The notes: generated by a model not told the origin, from the letters alone. DNA of 64,000 nucleotides from Sva-07 sp963741755 (GCA_963741755.1 CAVUJG010000021.1:1-64000); one strand, 5' to 3'; shown: positions 25,848-35,944, counted from the stretch's first letter. Numbers and translations are program-made.

Positions 25848-27169
25848 CGCTGCGCCATCCGTGGTCCGGTCGATCGGCGAGCGATGTCGCGGATCACGTG
25901 ATCGAGACTGCCGGGTCCGCGCCACTCGACCACCGGAATCCCAGCGGCCAGCACGAGCCTGACCTCACGGCGCCGTTCGAGCAGGCGGATGCGCCATGCG
26001 AGCGCCGTGTATTCGTCGTCGTCCTGGCTCACGTGCGCGGGCAGGGTGTCGACGACGATGACCGTCTTGCCCTGGCGACCGAGCGACACTGCGAGGTCGA
26101 GGGCGTCGGGCGAGACCAGTGGCGACAACATCACGGTGATCTGTCCGCCGATCGCACCGGGCTGCCGCGACGCCGGCGTGCGGTACCCCGTTCTGCCGGG
26201 GTCGCCAGGACGAACTCGAGCCAACGTGTCGAGGACCCGACGAAGCTGCGCCCGCCCGGTTCCCGGTGCCACCATGTGCGCCGTTGCGGTCCCGAACACT
26301 CGCAGCGACACTCGCTCTCCTCGTGGCGCATAGTGCTCGGCGATCGCGCCGGCTGCCCTCACCGAACCATCCAGGCTCGACGCCAAGCCATCGATGCCCT
26401 CGCTCACCCCGAAGTCGTCGGAGGCGTCGACCACGAGAGCGATGTGCGTGTCGAGGTCGGCTCGGGTGGCATTCACCCTCAGCTCGCCCGACCGCGCCGA
26501 ACGCACCCAGTTGATCCGTCGTATTCGATCGCCGGCGTGGAACGGTCGGATCCCCGCGAACTCGTTGCCCTCACCGGCGCGGGCAGATCGGTGGATGCCC
26601 ACGAGGCCATCGCTCGGACGTGCGGACGCGTTCACGTCGAACACACTCGGCAACGGCAGCGTGGTCAGTGGGTGCCGCGATGTCCGAGTTTGCCAGCGGA
26701 ATGCACCCCACGACGTGGCTGCGTGGACTTCGACCGGCTCGATGGAGCGCGTGCCCCACCGTGTCGAGCGGAGGTCGACGGCCAGACGAACCGTCCCGTC
26801 GAGAGCCGTGGCCGTCACTGCGCCGCCTGCGGGACGAGCTTCGACCCATGGCACCGGCGGGACGGCGGCAACCGCGAGGTCGACCATGGGCTCACCGGAG
26901 ATCACTCCGTGCCAGGTCGTGGCGTCCCCCTCGCGAATCGTCGGATGCGCAAGGTGGTCGTCGAGCGTCGGGGCCGGACCGGGCCGCGTGATCACCGACC
27001 ACGCGGTCACGGCGACCATCGGTGTCGCGATGACGAGGAGGTCGGGTCGCCGCCAGATCAGCGCCGCTGCGACCAGAATCACCGCGCCGACGCTGGCGCG
27101 CAGATGGGCCATCGTCGGCCGCCATCTGTCGACTCCCGACCACGACCCGGCCAGCCTCGGGGTGTTCAC
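25844..27169 (-). CDS. DUF58 domain protein (MoxR-associated)
   Basis: A 441-residue protein with two N-terminal membrane helices and a DUF58 region with EFAGIRPFHAGDRIRRINW and a vWA-like segment, HIALVVDASDDFG. The GTG start overlaps the MoxR stop (GTGA). DUF58 proteins are usually made with a MoxR AAA+ ATPase and are thought to be chaperoned by it, in cell-envelope or metal-insertion roles. Its stop overlaps the next membrane protein, so all five genes form one operon. Confidence 0.87.
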   Translation of the reverse strand: MNTPRLAGSWSGVDRWRPTMAHLRASVGAVILVAAALIWRRPDLLVIATPMVAVTAWSVITRPGPAPTLDDHLAHPTIREGDATTWHGVISGEPMVDLAVAAVPPVPWVEARPAGGAVTATALDGTVRLAVDLRSTRWGTRSIEPVEVHAATSWGAFRWQTRTSRHPLTTLPLPSVFDVNASARPSDGLVGIHRSARAGEGNEFAGIRPFHAGDRIRRINWVRSARSGELRVNATRADLDTHIALVVDASDDFGVSEGIDGLASSLDGSVRAAGAIAEHYAPRGERVSLRVFGTATAHMVAPGTGRAQLRRVLDTLARVRPGDPGRTGYRTPASRQPGAIGGQITVMLSPLVSPDALDLAVSLGRQGKTVIVVDTLPAHVSQDDDEYTALAWRIRLLERRREVRLVLAAGIPVVEWRGPGSLDHVIRDIARRSTGPRMAQR

Positions 27170-28146
27170 GGGCGATCCGCGGCAGGCTCCAACGCGCCGG
27201 GCGTGGCCACGGAGGCCACGACCTCGGCAACGACGGTGCGGCCCGACACCTGGCTCATCCACAGCTCGGGCTTCACCGTGATGCGGTGAGCCAGCACGGA
27301 TGGGGCCACGGCCTTGACGTCCTCCGGGGTGACATAGTCGCGACCGTCGATGATCGCCCAGGCCCGCGAGGCCAGCAGCAGACCCAGCGCGCCACGCGGT
27401 GAGGACCCCATCAACACGTGAGGGTGCGATCGTGTCGCCCGCGCCAACGCCACGCAGTAGCGCCCGACGCTCTCGTCGACGGTCACCCGCTCCACTGCCT
27501 GCTGCATCGCGAGGAGCACCGACGCGTCCGTGATCTGACACAGTGTCTGGTCCTCCTGGCGGCGATCCATGCGTCGGTGCAGGACGTCCCACTCGTCGTC
27601 GACCGACGGGTAGCCGAACGAGGTCCGCATCATGAAGCGGTCGAGTTGCGCTTCGGGGAGCGGGTAGGTGCCCTCGTACTCGACCGGGTTGGCGGTGGCC
27701 AGCACATGGAACGGCTGCTCGAGCACGAAGGTCTCACCCTCGACGGTGATCTGGTGTTCTTGCATCGCTTCGAGCAGTGCCGCCTGCGTGCGCGGCGGCG
27801 TCCTGTTGATCTCGTCGGCAAGCAACAGTCCGGTGAACAGCGGCCCACGGCGGAACACGAACTCACCGGCGCGCTGGTCGTACACGAACGATCCCGTGAG
27901 GTCCGCCGGCAGCAGATCGGGTGTGAACTGAGCGCGAGCGAAGTCGAGGCCGAGCGTCTGGGCGAACGATCGTGCCGCCAGCGTCTTGCCCAAGCCCGGG
28001 AAGTCCTCCAGCAGTACGTGGCCGCCTGCCAGGATCGCAGCGAGCACCAGCGTGAGCGTTTCCCGCTTGCCGACCACTGCCACCTCGACCTCGTCGAGCA
28101 CGTCGCCGGCGAGACGCGAGACGTCGTGGAGTTCGAGTTGTTCCAT
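27166..28146 (-). CDS. MoxR-family AAA+ ATPase
   Basis: About 326 residues. Walker A is EDFPGLGKT (about 47-55), Walker B LLLADEINR, with sensor 1 ATANPVEYEGTYPLPEAQLDR and the C-terminal helical lid. It belongs to the MRP subfamily and acts as a chaperone for the DUF58 partner encoded just downstream. It lies 12 bases after the small membrane protein gene. Confidence 0.93.
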   Translation of the reverse strand: MEQLELHDVSRLAGDVLDEVEVAVVGKRETLTLVLAAILAGGHVLLEDFPGLGKTLAARSFAQTLGLDFARAQFTPDLLPADLTGSFVYDQRAGEFVFRRGPLFTGLLLADEINRTPPRTQAALLEAMQEHQITVEGETFVLEQPFHVLATANPVEYEGTYPLPEAQLDRFMMRTSFGYPSVDDEWDVLHRRMDRRQEDQTLCQITDASVLLAMQQAVERVTVDESVGRYCVALARATRSHPHVLMGSSPRGALGLLLASRAWAIIDGRDYVTPEDVKAVAPSVLAHRITVKPELWMSQVSGRTVVAEVVASVATPGALEPAADRP

Positions 28147-28158
28147 GGGACCTCCCGG

Positions 28159-28644
28159 TCAGAGCCGTTCGATGTGGGTGAGAATGCGGTCGAGCGATCG
28201 CGGTTTCAAGAGCACGGATGCAGCGCCTGAGTCGTTGACGAACGCATCGAGCTCGTCACCGAGCACCACGCGGGCAGCGTCCGGATCGTCGCGACGATCG
28301 ATCCGGTGCGCCGCCCGGAGCTGATCGTCGATCAGTTCCACGAGACTCACGCGCAGGCTTTCGAGCGACGCTCCATCGGCTCGCCCGTAGGCCAGGCCGC
28401 TGCGCAGCCGCATCACCCGACGATCGGGCCGTGCCTCGGGTTCGACGGGAAGCGAGACGAACACGCCGTTCGAGCCCTCCGCCTCGCTGGCGAAATCGAC
28501 GGCGAGCCACACGATCACGCCGACCATTGCGCACAGTGCGGCGACGAGGCCCACACGGGGGCCCATGTCAGTCGCCAGCATGAACGCCTCGACGACCACC
28601 GTCACACCGGCGATGATGGCGACGGGCCGCCTCCACCCCGTCAC
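28159..28644 (-). CDS. Two-helix membrane protein in MoxR operon
   Basis: About 161 residues from GTG 28644, which overlaps the DUF4129 stop (GTGA). Two hydrophobic helices (VAIIAGVTVVVEAFMLA; VGLVAALCAMVGVIVWLAV) are followed by a charged cytosolic domain of about 100 residues. The family is not named, but position and layout match membrane partners of MoxR/DUF58 operons. Confidence 0.75.
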   Translation of the reverse strand: MTGWRRPVAIIAGVTVVVEAFMLATDMGPRVGLVAALCAMVGVIVWLAVDFASEAEGSNGVFVSLPVEPEARPDRRVMRLRSGLAYGRADGASLESLRVSLVELIDDQLRAAHRIDRRDDPDAARVVLGDELDAFVNDSGAASVLLKPRSLDRILTHIERL

Positions 28645-29342
28645 GAAACCACCCGCGGGCCGACATCGGCGCGGAGGCCGTGGTGGACGACGTCGAGGGC
28701 ATCGATGGCCGAGCGCCGCGACTCCTCCCCCATCGGGTGCTCGGAGAATCGGGCCTCCCGGTACAGCGCAGCCAGGGTCGAGATCGCGGCACCGTCGACC
28801 TGACAGCTGGCCAACACGCGCTCGGTCAGCTCTGCTGACGTGTCGGCCGGGGCGCGTTCGACACCGGCGGCGATCACGGCCGCTTCGAGGCGGAGCCAGC
28901 ACTCGACGATGGCATTGCGCGGCGCGCCCCGATCGAGGGCCGCCCGCTGCTCCTGGGCGTCGGCCGCGACGGAGGCGGCGACGTCGTCGAGGACATCGAA
29001 GTCGGCTCGCCCCGTTCGACGCCACCTCGGCCATCGAATCTGCGGGCGGTGACGCCACAGGAACACCGACGCCATCACGGCGAACGCTGCGAGGCAGGCG
29101 AAGAACAGAATGCGGGCGATCACTTCGATGAAGCCGGGCAGTTCGAGCGGCGTTCGACCGCCGGCTTGGGCGACGTCGACCTGGAGCGGGGGGATCGTCG
29201 CGATCGGTTCCGCCGGTGCGGGGTCGGTGGCGATCTGGGGCCCCCGTTCAGCCAGTTGCACCTCGCCGCCACCAGCGACCGCTGCGAGCAGCACAGCCAC
29301 GATGATGCCGGCCAGAACGGCAGCCGCTGCTCTCCGGTCCAC
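28641..29342 (-). CDS. DUF4129-like membrane protein, first gene of MoxR operon
   Basis: A 233-residue protein with an N-terminal membrane anchor, a periplasm-side Pro-rich segment, a second helix (VIARILFFACLAAFAVMASV) and a C-terminal helical domain containing AIVECWLRLEAAV and ALYREARFSEHPM. This tail is the hallmark of DUF4129. No gene precedes it on this strand for about 200 bases; that gap holds tandem hairpin repeats. Confidence 0.8.
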   Translation of the reverse strand: MDRRAAAAVLAGIIVAVLLAAVAGGGEVQLAERGPQIATDPAPAEPIATIPPLQVDVAQAGGRTPLELPGFIEVIARILFFACLAAFAVMASVFLWRHRPQIRWPRWRRTGRADFDVLDDVAASVAADAQEQRAALDRGAPRNAIVECWLRLEAAVIAAGVERAPADTSAELTERVLASCQVDGAAISTLAALYREARFSEHPMGEESRRSAIDALDVVHHGLRADVGPRVVS

Positions 29343-29413
29343 CGGTGCAGGCTACTTCGACCGCGATGAGCGACGGCGAGCGGGTCGACCGACCGGCCGG
29401 TCCGGCCACCCTC

Positions 29414-29514
29414 CGATGAGCCAAGCAACCGCATACGGCGGTTTCGCTCATCGCAGCCGGAGCAACGGGTCCACCGATGAGCCAAGCAACCGCATACGGC
29501 GGTTTCGCTCATCG
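29414..29514. repeat. Tandem 61-bp repeat containing strong hairpins
   Basis: Two nearly identical units start at 29414 and 29475. Each has outer arms cgatgagc/gctcatcg and inner arms aaccgc/gcggtt. A partial third relic (cgatgagc at 29364-29371) lies before them. They sit between the alcohol dehydrogenase stop and the MoxR operon start, both on the minus strand. A terminator, REP-like element or RNA switch are all possible; there is no T-run, which argues against a simple intrinsic terminator. Confidence 0.75.
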
Positions 29515-29549
29515 CAGCCGGGGCAACGGGTCGCGGTGCCCGGCCGCGT

Positions 29550-30641
29550 TCAGTCGAACATGATGACGCTGCGAGCGACGTTGCCGGTCTTCATGTCGGC
29601 GAACCCGTCGTTGATCTGCTCGAGGGTGATCGTCTTCGACACCATCTCGTCGAGCTGCAGCCGACCGTCGAGGTACATGTCGACGAAGCGAGGCATGTCG
29701 GTACGGAACTGGTTCGAGCCCATGTTCGACCCGGTGAGCTTCTTTTCGTAGAGCAGCTCCGGCCCGTGGATCTCGATCTTGGTGCCGACCGGGATCATGC
29801 CGATGACGGTGGCCTGTCCCCCGTTGCGCAGCATCTCGTATGCCTGCTCGGCGGTCTGCTTGAGACCGACGGCTTCGAACGAGTGGTGAACACCGCCGCC
29901 GGTGAGGTCCTTCACCGCTGCAACCACGTCGTCACTCGACGCGTTGACGACGTGCGTGGCACCCATCTGCTGGGCGAGTTCGAGCTTCGACTCCGCCATG
30001 TCGATCGCGATGATCTTGTTCGCGCCGGCGATCCGTGCGCCCTGCACCGCCGACAGCCCGATACCGCCGCACCCGATGACGGCCACGGTCTCACCGGGCG
30101 CCACTCGCGCCGTGCGGAAGACCGCGCCCAGACCAGTGGTGACACCACAGCCGATCAGCGCCGCCTTGTCGAGCGGCATGTCGCGGTCGATCTTCACGAG
30201 CGCCTGTTCGTGGATCAGCATCTGCTCGGCGAACGACGACAGATGGAGGTACTGGTTGACCGTCTCGCCACCCGCACGGCTCAGCCGTGGCGGCTCGCCG
30301 GGCTGGCGGACCAGTTCGGTGCCTTTGTTCTCGCACAGCGACAAGTGCCCGTCGGTGCATTGCGAACAGTGCCCGCAGAATGCCGACAGGCACGTGATGA
30401 CATGGTCGCCCGGTTGCACGTAGTGCACCATCGAGCCGACTGCTTCGACCACACCGGCGGACTCATGGCCGAGCACCGCAGGGCAGGGGAACGGGTACTT
30501 GCCCTCCATGAAATGGAGGTCGCTGTGGCACAGCCCGGCGGCCACGGTTCGGATCAGCACCTCACGGGGGCCGGGCGAACCGATGTCGATGTCCTCGATG
30601 TCGAGCTCGCCCGGAATCGAGTTGAGCACTGCAGCTTTCAT
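29550..30641 (-). CDS. Zn-dependent alcohol dehydrogenase (NDMA-type/class III-like)
   Basis: This enzyme has 363 residues. Zinc ligands: GLCHSDLHF, GHESAG and the structural set CGHCSQCTDGHLSLC. NAD fold: GCGGIGLSAVQG. The stretch KGTELVRQPGEPPRL resembles actinobacterial NDMA-dependent methanol/alcohol dehydrogenases. A ggggagcg ribosome site precedes the ATG. It is divergent from nhaA. A P450 gene lies about 9 kb away, but there is no operon link. Confidence 0.87.
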   Translation of the reverse strand: MKAAVLNSIPGELDIEDIDIGSPGPREVLIRTVAAGLCHSDLHFMEGKYPFPCPAVLGHESAGVVEAVGSMVHYVQPGDHVITCLSAFCGHCSQCTDGHLSLCENKGTELVRQPGEPPRLSRAGGETVNQYLHLSSFAEQMLIHEQALVKIDRDMPLDKAALIGCGVTTGLGAVFRTARVAPGETVAVIGCGGIGLSAVQGARIAGANKIIAIDMAESKLELAQQMGATHVVNASSDDVVAAVKDLTGGGVHHSFEAVGLKQTAEQAYEMLRNGGQATVIGMIPVGTKIEIHGPELLYEKKLTGSNMGSNQFRTDMPRFVDMYLDGRLQLDEMVSKTITLEQINDGFADMKTGNVARSVIMFD

Positions 30642-30750
30642 GATCGCTCCCCATGGGTGGCGTGGATGTGCAGGTGAACGTAGTTGGTAGCGGAGTACAG
30701 AGTCGGGTGGAGATCGCGTTCGCGCCTCGCGAGCGGGCAGAATCTCGACC

Positions 30751-32166
30751 GTGTCCGACGACCTGACCACGGAGAAGCACGAGCACACCATCGGCCCGGA
30801 GAGCGTGCCCCGGCCCTGGAGCGCGTCCGATCGTCGAGTGCCACGAACCGTCGTGCGTCCCCTGCGGCGTTTTGCCGACACGGAGGCCGCCGGCGGCGTT
30901 GCGATGCTGGCCATGGCAATCGTGGCGCTCGTGTGGGCGAACTCTCCGTTCGGGGACTCCTACGTCGAGCTGTGGGAGACCCTCATCTCGCTCCACATCG
31001 GCGAACTCATCCACATCGACCTCGACCTCCGCGGTTGGGTCAACGACCTCGCGATGGCGATCTTCTTCTTCGTGGTCGCGCTCGAGATCAAGCGCGAGCT
31101 CGTTCGCGGCGAGCTACGCGATCCGCGCGCTGCTGCCCTCCCGGCGCTCGCCGCGATCGGCGGGATGATCGTCCCGGCAGCGATCTACGCACTGTTCAAC
31201 GTGGGCACCGCAGGGGCTGACGGTTGGGGCATTCCGATGGCAACCGACATCGCATTCGCCGTCGGGGTCCTGTCGCTGGTCGGCAAACGAATCCCATCGT
31301 CGCTGGTGGTGTTCCTGCTGACGCTGGCGATCGTCGACGATCTCGGCGCCATCGTCGTGATTGCCGTGTTCTACACATCGGGGTTGTCGTTCGGTTGGCT
31401 CGCGGTCGGCATCGGCTGCATCCTCGGCGCCGTCGTGTTGAACCGCGCCGACGTCCGCGCGTTCGTGCCGTACTTCCTGCTCGCCGCGTTCTGTTGGCTG
31501 GCGCTCCACGAGTCGGGCGTGCACGCCACGCTCGCCGGCGTTGCGTTCGGCCTCATCACACCGAGCCACGCATTCGTTCGAGCGACGCAGTTCGGTCCCC
31601 GAGCGCGAGGTCTGGTCTCCCGCGTCGAAGTGGCCCAAGCCGCTGAGATTCGCGCCGACGACGACAACGACGAAGAGGCGTTGGAGGCCGACGCGCTGAA
31701 CGAACTCATCACGTTGTCGGCCGAGAGTCAGCCGCCGCTCGACCGCCTCGAGCACCGACTGCTCCCGTGGACGACGTTCGTGATCGTGCCGATCTTTGCG
31801 TTGGCCAATGCCGGGGTGCGGGTCAGCTGGGACGACCTGACCAGCGCGTTCTCCGAGCCTGTCACGCTCGGGGTGCTGCTGGGCCTGGTGGTCGGCAAAC
31901 CCGTCGGGATCATGATCTTCTCGTTGCTGGCAGTTCGCCTCGGCATCGGGAAACAACCTGCCGGCGCGACGTGGCCGCAGATCTTCGGCGTTGCGATGCT
32001 GGGAGGGATCGGGTTCACCGTTGCGCTCTTCGTGACCGAACTCGCCTTCGGCCCAGGGTTGCTCGCCAACCAGGCCAAGATCGGCATCCTGGCGGCGTCA
32101 GCCATCGCCGGAGTTGCGGGCTACCTCTACCTGCGAACGGTCGGGCGAAGCGTCGACACCGACTGA
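30751..32166 (+). CDS. nhaA: Na+/H+ antiporter NhaA
   Basis: About 471 residues from GTG 30751 with about 11-12 membrane helices. The NhaA motifs are intact: WVNDLAMAIFFFVVALEIKR, PMATDIAFAVG and LTLAIVDDLGAI with the paired transport Asp residues. An acidic cytosolic insert of about 50 residues (ADDDNDEEALEAD) between helices may act in pH regulation. It exports Na+ in exchange for H+, in keeping with a salt-exposed host. Confidence 0.93.
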   Translation: MSDDLTTEKHEHTIGPESVPRPWSASDRRVPRTVVRPLRRFADTEAAGGVAMLAMAIVALVWANSPFGDSYVELWETLISLHIGELIHIDLDLRGWVNDLAMAIFFFVVALEIKRELVRGELRDPRAAALPALAAIGGMIVPAAIYALFNVGTAGADGWGIPMATDIAFAVGVLSLVGKRIPSSLVVFLLTLAIVDDLGAIVVIAVFYTSGLSFGWLAVGIGCILGAVVLNRADVRAFVPYFLLAAFCWLALHESGVHATLAGVAFGLITPSHAFVRATQFGPRARGLVSRVEVAQAAEIRADDDNDEEALEADALNELITLSAESQPPLDRLEHRLLPWTTFVIVPIFALANAGVRVSWDDLTSAFSEPVTLGVLLGLVVGKPVGIMIFSLLAVRLGIGKQPAGATWPQIFGVAMLGGIGFTVALFVTELAFGPGLLANQAKIGILAASAIAGVAGYLYLRTVGRSVDTD

Positions 32167-32220
32167 TTTCGGCCCTTGGGCCCTGGTCCTCGCCTCCGCT
32201 GTCGACGATCATGAGGTGAC

Positions 32221-33672
32221 GTGGATGGCACGTCACCGCACGAGCGGCGCCGGACCGCGCTCGCAGTGTTCGCCGGGGTCAACGCCACAGCCGCATGGGG
32301 CGGTGCGCTCGGCCTGATCTCGGGCGCGCTCAGCTTCGGCGACGACCTCGACGCCCGGCTGCCATTCGACAGCTTGGTGCTCGCAGGAATGGCACTCGGC
32401 CTGTTGGTAGCGGTGCCGCTGACGACACTCACCGTTGCCGCCTGGGTCGGCGACCCTCGGACGGACACGCTGTCGACGGCAGTCGGCGCCATGCTGATCG
32501 GCTGGATCGGGATCCAGGTGGTCGTGCTCCACGCCTTCTCGTTGTTCCACCCGATCTACCTGGTCGTCGGTGCGACCTTCGTGTTTCTCGGCGGTCGGCT
32601 CGGACCGCGGGCACGCGGGTACCTGCTGATGGCAGCCGGCTCGATCGCCTTCGCAGCGGGCGTGGGACTGCTCCCCCAGCTGATCGAGAACTCGCCGTCG
32701 CCGACGGCAGCCGCGGCCATTGTCCTCACGGCCGGCGGGATCGTCCTCGTCGTGTTCGGTGGCCGACGGACGCTGCACGACGCGCGGCGGGCCGCCAAGG
32801 TCGGCGGCGGGGTGGTGATCGTGTTGGGACTCGCCGTCGTCACGTGGCTGATCGCCCCGGCGGTGGCCGCCACCAACGTGCCACCGACTCCGATCACCGC
32901 CACGCCACCTGACCACGGACTCGACGCGGAATCCGTTGTGCTGACCACCGCGGACGACGTCGAGCTCGCTGCCTGGTACGTCGCTGGCGAGAACGGCGGC
33001 GCGGTCGTACTGCTCCACGGTGCCGGATCGACGAGGTCCAACGTGCTCGACCAGGCAGTCGTTCTTGCGAGAAGCGGCTACGGGGTGCTGATGATCGATG
33101 CTCGCGGTCACGGCGACAGCGGCGGCGAGGCCATGGACTTCGGCTGGTACGGCGACCTCGACATCGCGGCGGGCACCGAGTTCCTGGTGACGCGGTCGGA
33201 CGTCGACCCTCGGCGCATTGCGGTGGTCGGGATGTCGATGGGCGGCGAGGAAGCCATCGGCGCGACTGCAACGAACCCGGCCATCGCCGCCGTCGTGGCC
33301 GAGGGGGCGACGGGCCGAGCGGCGCCCGACAAGGCCTGGCTGTCGGAGGAGTACGGCTGGCGCGGCGCCATTCAGGAGCAATTCGAGAAGGCCCAGTTCT
33401 GGGTGGTCGACTACCTCACCGAGTCGGCATCACCGGTCTCGCTCCGCGGCGCCGTCGCCGACAGCGGTGACACACGGTTCCTCCTGATCACCGCCGGCGA
33501 GGTTCCTGACGAAGGTTCCGCCGCGGCGTTCATCGCGTCGGGCGCCCCTGATCGGGTCGAGACCTGGAACGTCGAAGGCGCTGAACACACGGGCGGTCTC
33601 GGCACCGAGCCGACACAGTGGGAGGCGCGGGTGATCGGGTTCCTCGACGAGCAACTCGGGGTGTCTCCATGA
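32221..33672 (+). CDS. Seven-helix membrane protein fused to alpha/beta hydrolase
   Basis: A 483-residue protein. About residues 15-225 form seven hydrophobic helices. Residues 245-480 form an alpha/beta hydrolase with VVLLHGAGSTRS, DARGHGDSGG, nucleophile elbow GMSMGG and a late EHTGGL His. The hydrolase is next to the last helix, so its side of the membrane depends on helix count. It is translationally coupled (ATGA) to the DUF6544-like gene. Confidence 0.82.
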   Translation: MDGTSPHERRRTALAVFAGVNATAAWGGALGLISGALSFGDDLDARLPFDSLVLAGMALGLLVAVPLTTLTVAAWVGDPRTDTLSTAVGAMLIGWIGIQVVVLHAFSLFHPIYLVVGATFVFLGGRLGPRARGYLLMAAGSIAFAAGVGLLPQLIENSPSPTAAAAIVLTAGGIVLVVFGGRRTLHDARRAAKVGGGVVIVLGLAVVTWLIAPAVAATNVPPTPITATPPDHGLDAESVVLTTADDVELAAWYVAGENGGAVVLLHGAGSTRSNVLDQAVVLARSGYGVLMIDARGHGDSGGEAMDFGWYGDLDIAAGTEFLVTRSDVDPRRIAVVGMSMGGEEAIGATATNPAIAAVVAEGATGRAAPDKAWLSEEYGWRGAIQEQFEKAQFWVVDYLTESASPVSLRGAVADSGDTRFLLITAGEVPDEGSAAAFIASGAPDRVETWNVEGAEHTGGLGTEPTQWEARVIGFLDEQLGVSP

Positions 33673-34547
33673 GCCGCCGGGTCGTGGCTGGAACGCTCGT
33701 CGCAGTTGGAGCCGTCGCCGTTGGTGCCGCCGCGCATCGATGGTTCGCGCGTGGGCCGTCGAGTTTCCGAGCAGAGTTCGCTCGGTGTTCGGCGCTCCAA
33801 CTCACCGAGCCGATCGAGCAAGGCCTGGTCACAGAGGACGATCTGCGTTCACTTCCGTCACCCGTCGCGTCCTACCTCCGCGCGACCGGAGCAGTCGGGC
33901 AACCTCGCATCGCCAACTTCCACGCCACGATCCGTGGGCGGATCCGCAGCGGGCCAGCTCAGCGGTGGATGCCGTTCACCGGCGAGCAGGTCAACCGCTA
34001 CGGACCCGAGCCCTCGCGGCTGTTCCACATCGTCGCATCGATGCGAGGCATGCCGACCGACGTGTACCACGAGTTCGTCGGCGCCGATGCCACCATGCGG
34101 GTGAGCGTGTTGTCGATGTTCCCGATCGTGAACGCCCATGGGCCCGAGATGAACCGGTCGGAGACCGTGACGATTCTCAACGACATGTGTGTGCTGGCGC
34201 CCGCTGCCCTCGTCGACGCCGTGATCGAGTGGGAGGCGATCGACGAGCAGACCGTGCGGGCAACGTTCACACGACTCGACGAGACGGTCACCGCCACCTT
34301 GGTGTTCGGCGATGACGCACTCCTGATCGACTTCATTTCCGACGACCGTTTCCGTTCGTCGAGTGATGGAACGACGTTCGAACGCCAACGCTGGTCCACG
34401 CCGTTGAGCGAGTACCGATCGATGAACGGCCGGCTGGTCTGCACCCACGGCGAAGGACGGTGGCACCCCGAGCCCTCCGGAAGCGGCTTCGCCTACCTCG
34501 ACTTCGAACTCGACGACATCGACGTCAACGCCACCCCGACTCGCTGA
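33669..34547 (+). CDS. DUF6544-like protein
   Basis: About 292 residues. An N-terminal anchor (VVAGTLVAVGAVAVGAAAHR) is followed by a beta-rich domain with LPSPVASYLRATGAVG, RWMPFTGEQ and NRSETVTILNDMCVLAP, a pattern I associate with the DUF6544/6920 family. The ATG overlaps the hydrolase stop. The function is unknown; its link to a membrane hydrolase suggests lipid or envelope work. Confidence 0.72.
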   Translation: MSRRVVAGTLVAVGAVAVGAAAHRWFARGPSSFRAEFARCSALQLTEPIEQGLVTEDDLRSLPSPVASYLRATGAVGQPRIANFHATIRGRIRSGPAQRWMPFTGEQVNRYGPEPSRLFHIVASMRGMPTDVYHEFVGADATMRVSVLSMFPIVNAHGPEMNRSETVTILNDMCVLAPAALVDAVIEWEAIDEQTVRATFTRLDETVTATLVFGDDALLIDFISDDRFRSSSDGTTFERQRWSTPLSEYRSMNGRLVCTHGEGRWHPEPSGSGFAYLDFELDDIDVNATPTR

Positions 34548-34594
34548 TCCGACCCCGACAACTCTGTGACACCCCTGTCTCTATGGTTGTCGGT

Positions 34595-35867
34595 ATGGAG
34601 GTCGCAGGGGTGGTCGAGCGGGTCGGGGCGATTGCTTCGGTGCGTGCGAACACTGCGCGCGACGGCTGATCTGATCGAGTCCGGTCTGGTCGCGGTGCGT
34701 GAGGTGCAGGCCTGGTGCGATGCGCAACACGCCGGGCTGGTCGAAGCGTTGGCTGGGGTCGATTCGTTTCCGGAACAGCGTGTCGCGAAGGCGTCGAAGA
34801 AGTCGTTGAGCAACGCTGCGAAGACGACGGAGCGGTCCGCGACGTTGACGAAGACCCCGAAGTTGGCGGACGCTCTTGGTGACGGGGCGATCACCGCCGA
34901 TCACGTCGATGCGGTCACCGCAGCGTCGAAGAAACTCGACGCCGCCAAACGACCCGAATTGATGAAACGAGCCAATGCCCTGGCGGAGGTCGCGAAGGCC
35001 GGCACCGTCGAGCAGTTCACCCGACGACTGGATCTGGAGACGAAACGGTTGCAGGAAGACGACGGACTCGATCGGTTGGGTCGGCAGCGACGCAACGTGC
35101 GCGCCCGAACCTGGGTGGATTCCGAGGGGATGTGGAACCTGTCGGTCAAGTTCGACCCGGTCACCGGTGTCAGGATCGCGGCGCGGATCGATGCCATGGT
35201 GCAGGCCCTGTTCGGTGAGGCGGTGCCCGACGAGTGTCCGGATGATCCGATCGAGAAACAGCGCTACCTCGCCGCGCACGCCATCGCCCGACTCCTGCTC
35301 GACGAAGCCCTCGGAACCGAACCTGGCGACGACACGGGTGCGACCTCGGCCACCAGTGCCGCCGGTGCGGCCGAAGCCGGGACGGCCCGAGTTCGTCGTG
35401 GTGATCGACGCCGACGCCACCGGTCAGGTGGGCCCGGTCGGCGAGTTCTCGATCCCTGTCGAGATCCCCGCCCGCGTGCTCGCCACGTTGGCCGGCGACG
35501 CCGACGTGCACGCCGTGGTGGTTCGCAACGGTGTCGTGCTCCACGCACCCGGCGAACTGAACTTGGGTCGTACGACCCGGTTGGCGAACCGGGCGCAGCG
35601 TCGTGCCTTGCGCGGGCTGTACCGGTGCTGTGCCATCCCGGGCTGTTCGGTCGCGTACGACCGTTGCAAACTGCATCACGTCATCTGGTGGCGCAACCAG
35701 GGCCGCACCGACCTCGACAATCTGCTGCCGGTTTGCAGCATCCATCACGCCAAGATCCACCACGACGGCTGGACATCGAACTCGGACCCAACCGCCGACT
35801 CACCCTCACCCTCCCCGACGGCACCATCCACACCACCGGACCACCCGGCCGACGAACCGCCGCCTGA
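34595..35867 (+). pseudogene. DUF222/HNH endonuclease with three frame breaks
   Basis: The start ATG at 34595 gives VERVGAIASVRANTA, then the frame shifts at the GC repeat 34654-34661 to DLIESGLVAVREVQAWCDAQ and a full DUF222 helical domain. A second shift near 35380 moves to FVVVIDADATGQ and the HNH core (CKLHHVIWW, NLLPVCSIHHAKIHHDGW). A third near 35768 returns to LGPNRRLTLTLPDGT and a normal stop. All catalytic residues are present in the sum of the frames. Such genes are multicopy in actinobacteria and related to 13E12-type elements. Confidence 0.72.
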
Positions 35868-35944
35868 CCCACACCGGGCCGGGCACCGAAATCGACGGAG
35901 AATCCGCAACCGACGCTCAGCGCTGGGCATCCAGTGCTGCGACG

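Noticed and set aside
23844..25925. Long open frame on the minus strand (about 690 codons)
   Set aside because: Most of it is antisense to the hemerythrin gene and reads as low-complexity; only its first part matches the membrane protein of the MoxR operon.
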